The translations under genes and the position numbers were made by a program. The notes beneath the pieces were generated by a model, which saw only the letters and a program-made list of their open reading frames with translations, was not told the origin of the DNA and made no database searches. Source: Chamaecyparis obtusa (Eukaryota > Streptophyta > Pinopsida > Cupressales > Cupressaceae). From it: a stretch of DNA of 64,000 bases. Positions within the stretch are counted from its first letter, which is position 1. Every line of letters starts with the position of its first letter. Positions 57,525-64,000 of this stretch are shown piece after piece. The stretch covers positions 310,001-374,000 of the forward strand of contig BSBK01002159.1 of the NCBI GenBank assembly GCA_027943335.1, written 5' to 3'.

Positions 57525-58713
57525 TATTGGAAATATAGATGCAGTAACTGAGAGGGGCGGTGAATCAGTTAACCACAAAAATATTACCATTGATCCCTTA
57601 GATATCTTATTAAATAATTTACTGCTGCCACTCGGTAAACACACAGAGAAATGCTGAAACTCGGTCTTTGCAGAGTGTATTAATTATAATTGTTCTTAAG
57701 CATTCATCAATGATTAACATACATGAATAAAGAAAATAACATGAACACAAGAGACACCAGATTTACCATGGAAACCTAATATGGGAAAAACCACCAATGT
57801 AACTAGTTACTCCTTTTCACTCTTCTAAAGTGATGCCCGGTTAGGAGCCAACCCGGTAAAAGGTTACAAAACACACTGTTAAGTGTGACCTTCTTAGAAG
57901 ATTTAATCACCCTATTAGGAGTGGCCTTGTAAGAGGTCTTTTGAAAAAATTCAATAGAGCTGTCACCTTGTTAGAGGATTTACAAAATGGTTGTTAAACC
58001 AACTCGGTTAAGAGATTTTGATATCACTACTACAATTGTAAGAGAGTAACAATGAAATGACCTACAACTGAATTTCTGAATACAGATCTCTATTCTGCTT
58101 CACTAGATCCTTCCTGATCAAATAAATCTTTGCTGCTCCTCAAGGATATCTAACCATCCTTCAAAATTCTCACACATCTTTCTTCAAAATGATTTCTGCA
58201 TGCTGTATATTTAATTCACCACTTGACCTTCAATATATATATACCATTCGAATTAATCATTCAGATTGTCAAGTCGTCACTAGCAATCATTACAACAGTC
58301 AGTTGGGATAAACAAAATTTAATAACAAAATCTTTTGAAGAGCCGACCTTGCTCGATAAACATTAATCCTGAAAAGATTTCCTCCAGTGACCGAGTGAAC
58401 TCGGTAACCACAGCAAATTTTGCAACATCCTTTGGAGACCAAGTGAGCTCGGTAACCACTAAATTTCCTTTGATAACCAAGGAGGCTCTGTTAACACTGT
58501 TTTCTATCATGTTTTCTTTTGACACCCGAGAGGTCTTGGTAGACACTGAAAACCGCCTAGCTAACCGACTAAGCTCGGTAGACACTGAGAATCGCCTAGC
58601 TAACCGACTGAGCTCAGTAGACACTAAGAATGATAATTGATATGAAATTTGTGTGACATCAAAGACAACACATAGCTAATCCAATAATGTCCTTCTGACA
58701 ATTGTATCCAACA
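57525..58713 (-). mobile_element. 3' LTR of the - strand copia element
   Basis: This 1189-bp LTR on the + strand runs from TATTGGAAATATAG (TG in the other copy) to GTATCCAACA. A TATA-like ATATATATAC lies near 58235 (- strand). It contains a 39-bp tandem repeat at 58542 and many ACCGAG/CTCGGT words. Confidence 0.9.
58542..58631. repeat. 39-bp tandem repeat in the copia LTR
   Basis: Units start GACACTGA at 58542 and 58581, and a partial third starts GACACTAAGAAT at 58620. Each unit contains CCGCCTAGCTAACCGACT-like sequence and ends AGCTCGGTA or AGCTCAGTA. It lies in the promoter-side (U3) part of the LTR. Confidence 0.9.
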
Positions 58714-59059
58714 ATCTCCCTCTTTGGCATTGATGGCAACACAACATGTCATAGCACAATGAAATTTCACAGAGAGTAAGAAACATATCCTTAACTTCAT
58801 TCTGATTCCCATCATCCTCAAACTTCTCTCTCTGACTAAGAACTCTCCCTCTTAACTTCTCAAATTATTCTCCTTAGAAATTTCTTTAAATGACAGCAAA
58901 CTCTCCCTCTTTGACAACACATGCCAAAGACAACTTACATAGTTTCGGTGAATATTAATGTACCTTAAGTACTGATTCATATGTAATGATTCCTTGACTA
59001 TGCTACATCAACTGATTGATCTTCAACATGTTCTGGTTGATGCATCACTAAAACTTTAA
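58714..59059 (-). other. Copia 3' untranslated region with three polypurine tracts
   Basis: On the - strand the tract next to the LTR is CAAAGAGGGAGAT (58714-58727). Two further tracts lie upstream: AAGAGGGAGAG (58844-58854) and TCAAAGAGGGAGAG (58901-58914). Only the first is adjacent to the LTR start, as expected for the active plus-strand primer. No ORF is seen. Confidence 0.75.
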
Positions 59060-60709
59060 TTAGTGAACCTCGGACAGGGGAGTGACCCTTAACTTACCTC
59101 TTAGATACAAGAATGCATCCTTAGGTAGTGGCTTGGTGAAGATATCTGCAATCTGTTCTTTTGTATGAACATATTCCAATTTGATTTCCTTGTCCTGCAC
59201 CAATTCTCTAACAAAGTGATATTTTATAGCAATGTGCTTGGTTTTGGAATGCATTACTAGATTCTTTGAAATATTTATTGCACTTGTATTATCACAAAAC
59301 ATAACAACTGGTTCTTTAATCTCAACCTTCATGCCTTCCAATAACTATTTAAACCATACAATATTAGAGTAGTTTACTGCTGCAGCAACATATTCTACTT
59401 CTGCTATGGATTGGGATGTGCAATTTTTCTTTTTACTAGTCCAAGATACTAACCTCTTGCCAAGAAAGAATGCTCCACCACTTGTACTCTTTCTGTCATC
59501 AATGTTTCCTGCCCAATCAGCATCAGTAAACACTTTTAAGTCTAGATTGCCTCCAAATTTATACCACAAGCCATAATCTTCAGTTCCTCTAAAGTACCTC
59601 AAGATTCTTTTGATTGCCATCATGTGATTTTCTCTTGGTTTTGCTGAGAATCTTTCTACTATACAAACTGCTAAGGCAATATTAGGCCTTGTGTGCACTA
59701 CATACTGTAATTTTCCAATCATTGATCTGTACAAGGTCTGATCTACTTCTTTTGAATCATCATCTTTGGTAAGCTTCAGTCTAGTACACATGGGTGTACC
59801 AACTAGTTTTGAATCTTCAATACCAAATTTCTTAAGTATTTCTCTGATATATTTAGACTGAGTAATGTAGATACCATTTTTGTTCTGCTGAATCTGAAGT
59901 CCAACAAAATTTTTTATTTGACCAAACATAGACATTTAAAATTCTTTGTTCATATGCTCTGAAAATTCTTTGCACTGATCATCATTTCCTATAAACATAG
60001 TATCATCCACAAATATTTCTGCCAAAATAATTTTGTTATCTGATCCTTCTTTGATGTATAAATTATTGTTATCATTAGCTCTTATGAAATCAATCTGAGT
60101 AAGATAGTTATGTAATCTTTCATACCATGCTCTAGGGGCTTGTTTCAGACCATACAATGCTTTTTGTAATTTGCAGACCATATCCCTTTTGTTTGGATCA
60201 ATAAAACCTTCAGGTTGCTCAATGTAGACTTCTTCATCAAGAATACCATTGAGAAATGTAGATTTTATATCCATCTGATATACCTTAAATCCTTTATGTG
60301 CTACATATGCAAGTAAAGTCCTCACACCTTCTAATCTTGTAATAGGAGAAAAAGTCTCTCCATAATCTATTCCTTCTTCTTGAGAATATCCTTTACATAC
60401 CAATCTTGCTTTGTTTCTTGATACTTGAATATCTTCATTCAACTTATTTCTAAAAACCCATTTTGTCCCAATTACATTTTTATCTTTAGGCCTAGGTACA
60501 AGAGTCGATGTCTTATTTTTCTCTATTTTCTCTATTTCTTCATTCATAGCCTCAATCCAGCTTTCATTTTCCATTGCATCTTTGACATTTTTAGGTTCAA
60601 AATCAGCAAGTAAACATGTACCTTTTAGTTTACTTCTTGTCATAGTTCCATCTAATTTGTTTCCAATAATCTGATCTGGTGTATGATGCTTCCTGACATA
60701 CTTGGCCAA
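59060..60709 (-). pseudogene. Copia reverse transcriptase and RNase H
   Basis: RT_2-type motifs appear in order: [18 protein letters not shown] (about 60560), [49 protein letters not shown] (about 60285), [22 protein letters not shown] and [12 protein letters not shown] (about 60000; FVDD for the usual YVDD). A stop follows at about 59936. Next come RSMIGKLQYVVHTRPNI and the RNase H signature VFTDADWAGNIDDRKSTSGG (about 59530), then FCDNTSAINISKN and IADIFTKPLP (about 59110). Stops lie near 59936 and 59344. Copia order (integrase before RT) is clear. Confidence 0.92.
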
Positions 60710-61971
60710 TACAGGTTCTTTACTTCCTGAATGAGTTACATTTTCATCTTCTTGAATCTCATCTTCAGGTTCAGGTTTCTCGGGCTCGGTAGATACTTGC
60801 TCGGTAGCTTCAGAATGAGACTCGGTACTCTGTGACTCGGTCTAAACTTCTTCTTATGACTCGATTACTGTACTGGGCTCGGTAGATGTAGTTTCCTTAT
60901 TGATAGATGTGTCTGGCAATGTATCAGGTTCAATGTAAACAAATCTTCTGTAATCCTCTGGTTCCTTTTTTCTTTCTTCTTCAGTCTTTTCTGCAAACTC
61001 ATCAATTCTCACATGTGTACTTTCTATGATTTTGTGAGTAGACAAATTTAGACATCTATATGCCTTACTTTTGCAAGAATATCCCAAAAATATTCCTTCA
61101 TCACCTTTTACATCAAATTTTCCTTTTCTAGATTCTTTCAAGATGTAACATTTACTACCAAATACTTTTAGGTAACTTACATTGGGTTTATAGCCATACC
61201 ATAGTTCATAAGGAGTTTTGAATGTGTCCTTCCTCAACTGTACTCGGTTCAAGGTATGAACTACAGTGCTGATAGCTTCCTTCCAGTATTTCATAGCAAT
61301 GTTCTTTTCAATCATTAGAGTCCTTGCACAGTCCATGATAGATCTATTCCTTCTTTTAGCTTAGGAGTTCTCGGAGCTGATACCTATCTTTTGATTCCTC
61401 TTTCAATGCAAAAATTATTGAATTCATGGGAGATGAATTCACCACCTCTATCTGATCTCAAACATTTTATTCTTTTTCCTGTTTCCTTTTGTACTCTTGC
61501 TAAATACCATTTGAACTTCTCAAATGCTTCTAACTTTTCTCTTAAATACATAACAGTCATCATTCTAGAGTAATCATCAACAAAGAGAATAAATAATTTT
61601 TCTCCAGTATAGCTCTCAATTCCAATAGGTCCACATAAATCAGTATGCACAATTTCCAAAATATCTTCAGACTGATAGTTTTTACTTTTAAAACTAGACT
61701 TTCCCATTTTACCAATCTGACAATTCTTGCATAGACCAACATCAGGTTTCTTCAAAGTAGGAATACCTCTTACTTTCTTGAATTTGCTTATTTTTATCAT
61801 GTTATCAAAATTTACATGACATAACCTTTTGTGCCATAACCAACTTTCTTCAATTTGAGAAATAAAACATGCGTATTCACCAAGATCAAGATAAAACACG
61901 TTACCTTTGGTTTGTTTGCCTGATCCTATCAGTTGTCCTTTGTCATCCAGTAGTCTTGCTTTTCCATTCAT
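60710..61971 (-). pseudogene. Copia pre-integrase and integrase, active site damaged
   Basis: SWLWHKRLCHVNFDNMI (about 61850) and the zinc-binding CKNCQIGKMGKSSF open it. The catalytic core has VHTDLCGPIG (first Asp), LFVDDYSRMM and CLRSDRGGEFISHEF (second Asp, about 61450). After SAPRTP (about 61370) a short deletion removes most of the QQNG block and shifts the frame, and the expected Glu reads as Lys. The frame resumes as SIMDCARTLM, YWKEAI, LNRVQ, YLKVFGSKCY and FLGYS. The link to RT (about 60900-60710) is Glu/Ser/Thr-rich with two stops. Confidence 0.9.
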
Positions 61972-63261
61972 GAATTCAACTTTGAATCCAATGTTAATTA
62001 GCTATGCTACACTCAAAATATTATGCTTTAGTCCTTCAACCCAATATGCATTATCACATATAAGTTCTTTGGTTAATGAAATTTGTCCCTTTCCTTTTAT
62101 ACAACAAGGTTCATTGTTTCCAAACCTTACATTACCACCATCAAATTTTTCAAAGTGTTCAAACTTAGTCCTGTCACCAGTCGTATGATGTGAACATCCA
62201 CTGTCTATAATCCATGTATCATTCTTGCTTATATGAGAGATAAGTGCCATCTCATCTTCATCATCATCAGATTCATCTTTTATAGCAATGAAAACAATTT
62301 CTTCTTCACTATCATCTGAATCTTTAGCCAAAAAACATGTTTTCTTACCTTTATCCTTGAATGATTTGAAATTCTTTTTGCCATTGTACTTGTAACCTTT
62401 CTTCTCATCTTTTCTTTTCTTGTTTGGGCACCTAGCTACAATATGACCAATTTCTTCACATGAAAAATATATTAAGGGAGTTTTACCTTTGTATTTTCCT
62501 CTGCCTCTTGAATATTTCTTTGCAAGTAATGCTTCAATAACTTCAAGATCACTATCAGAACTTTCCTTTGATTCTTCTTCACTTTCTGATTGGATTTTCT
62601 TCCCCTTCTTAAGTGAAAACTTGGCCTCAAAAGCTGATTCAATATTTTTAGAAGTTGGAACATAGTTGTCATAGTTATCTAGTTCAAAGGCTGTCAATCT
62701 TCCAACTAAGGCATCCAAAGTTATATTGTGATTTTCTTCACATCTTCTTTCTTGAATAGCAGATATTCTTATTGCATAGATAGGAAGTAATGTTCTAAGA
62801 ACCTTACTTACAATGGTTTCATCATCAATTGTTCCTCCAGAAGCTTTGATTGCACTAACACTTACTTTGATCATTTCAACATATTTTGCAATATTTTCAT
62901 CTTCTCTCATTTTCATTTGATCAAACTATCCTCTTAGGATTTCTGCTTTGGCTCTCTTCACATTGTCATCACCGCCATAGATTTTCTTCAGCTTGTTCCA
63001 CATTTCATGAGAAGTTGTCTAGTCTTTAATTTCATCAAATTCTTCATAGCTAAGAGTTGATGCAATGTCTATCATCATAGTGTTATGGTTATTCTTCTCT
63101 GCAATGTCTTCAACAGTTAATGTGCTAGTAGGAACTATATATTCTTGATCAATATATTTGCATCCTGAATCACCAATGGAAGCCAGATGAAGTCTCATGA
63201 GACCTTGCCATGCTGAAAATTTATTTGTGTTAAGCCTTGGAATTTCTCTCTTGTAAGACAT
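61972..63261 (-). pseudogene. Copia gag, zinc knuckle and protease
   Basis: The start is taken at ATG 63261 (MSYKREIPRLNTNKFSAW). The gag UBN2-type region has LSYEEFDEIKD, then a stop (about 63019), SHEMWNKLKKIYGGDDNV, a stop near 62919, and FDQMKMREDENIAKYVEMI. The knuckle YFSCEEIGHIVARC (about 62470) has its first Cys as Tyr. The protease DSGCSHHTTGD (about 62200) is intact. The end of the frame is GLKHNILSV with a stop near 62002. Acidic Ser/Asp/Glu stretches lie between knuckle and protease. Confidence 0.88.
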
Positions 63262-63309
63262 CCTGATCTTTAGCTTAGGTCCTTGAAACCCTTCTTGCAA
63301 GCACCAAAA

Positions 63310-63322
63310 GCTCTAATACAAA
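63310..63322 (-). other. Copia primer-binding site
   Basis: On the - strand ATTTGTATTAGAGC follows the LTR end. The core TTGTATTAGAGC has two mismatches to the initiator tRNA-Met site. Confidence 0.7.
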
Positions 63323-63323
63323 T

Positions 63324-64000
63324 TGTTGGAAATATAGATGTAGTAACTGAGAGGGGGGGTGAATCAGTTAACCAAAAAAATATTACCACTGATCCCTTAG
63401 ATATCTTATTAAATAATTTACTGCTGCCACTTGGTAAACACATAGAGAAATGTTGAAACTCAGTCTTTGCAGAGTGTATTAATTATAACTATTCTTAAGC
63501 ATTCATCAATGATTAACATACATGAATAAAGAAAATAACATGAACACAAGAGACACCATATTTTCCGTGGAAACCCAATATGGGAAAAACCACCAATGTA
63601 ACTAGTTACTACTTTTCACTCTTCTGAAGTGATGCCCGGTTAGGAGCCAACCTGGTAAAAGGTTACAAAACACACTGTTAAGTGCGACCTTGTTAGAAGA
63701 TTTAATCACCCTATTAGGAGTGGCCTTGTAACAGGTCTTTTGAAATAATTCAATAGAATTGTCACCTTGTTAGAGGATTTACATAATGGTTGTTAAACCA
63801 ACTCGGTTAAGAGATTTTGATATCACTGCTACAATTGTAAGAGAGTAACAATGAAATGACCTGCAATTGAATTGCTGAATACAGATCTTTGTTCTGCTTC
63901 ACTAGATCCTTCCTGATCAAATAAATATTTGCTACTCCTCAAGGATATCTAACCATCCTTCAAAATTTGCACACACCTTTCTTCAAAATGATTTCTGCAT
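63324..64000 (-). mobile_element. 5' LTR of the - strand copia element, cut by the window end
   Basis: It begins on the + strand TGTTGGAAATATAG and follows 57525-58713 closely up to the last base. About 510 bp should lie outside. CTCGGT, where present in the 3' LTR, often reads TTGGT or CTCAGT here. Confidence 0.9.

Larger units (their letters stand above)
57525..64000 (-). mobile_element. Ty1/copia element nested in the + strand copia, runs off the window
   Basis: The 3' LTR (57525-58713) and 5' LTR (63324 to beyond 64000) flank a nearly complete copia gag-pol on the - strand. The left target flank is AAATC (57520-57524); its partner is outside. The LTR copies agree at most positions, so this is among the youngest insertions here. 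The gag-pol still holds at least eight lesions, including loss of the integrase Glu motif, so it is not autonomous. Confidence 0.9.

Noticed and set aside
1..64000. CRISPR arrays, rRNA or tRNA genes, bacterial or organelle DNA
   Set aside because: No regularly spaced repeats, no rRNA or cloverleaf signal, and composition and introns are plant nuclear.

Overview
The window reads as a gene-poor, repeat-dense stretch of a large plant nuclear genome, most likely a conifer or other gymnosperm. The reasons are AT-rich DNA with introns and no operons, wall-to-wall LTR retrotransposons (Tat-type and chromovirus Ty3/gypsy, and Ty1/copia) in deep nests, very long LTRs, and old copies full of stops that still keep recognisable domains. 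The exact species cannot be told. No rRNA, tRNA, CRISPR or bacterial-type gene was seen.

Layout. 1-1561: tail and 3' LTR of a Tat-like gypsy element. 1562-9010: a second, 5'-truncated Tat element on the + strand (post-protease linker, RT, RNase H, extra archaeal-type RNase H, integrase, long 3' non-coding region, 3' LTR). 9011-15539: a 3'-truncated Tat element on the - strand (gag, leader, PBS, 5' LTR) whose LTR carries a solo copia LTR flanked by GTAGG duplications. 15540-17177: the 3' end of a copia element with an uncharacterised extra ORF. 18054-19200: a - strand copia LTR. 21845-24589: the only host-type gene, a wall-associated-kinase-like receptor kinase broken by three single-base frameshifts. 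24590-28480: no recognisable gene.

28481-49188 is a nest. An unrecognised gag-like ORF (- strand) is split by a 17.9-kb chromovirus with about 3.6-kb LTRs. That element is itself split by a 5.95-kb chromovirus with 0.66-kb LTRs and a perfect GATCT duplication. Removing each insert conceptually leaves a continuous reading frame, which fixes the boundaries to the base. 49189-54642 is a second, more decayed copy of the small chromovirus, next to a truncated non-LTR RNase H. A + strand copia (54643 onward) sits in its LTR, and a - strand copia (57525 to beyond the window end) sits in that copia.

None of the transposons looks autonomous. Most carry stops, frameshifts or lost catalytic residues, and several stops are what cytosine deamination would give. 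No new enzymatic system was found. The most unusual signals are non-coding or structural: an iterated CCTAACAGGG-like motif in five different copia LTRs, an ACCGAG/CTCGGT motif shared by copia and gypsy LTRs, a common TGTAATACCC LTR terminus, an in-frame deletion of an RT core at a short direct repeat, and two conifer-style ORFs of unknown function.
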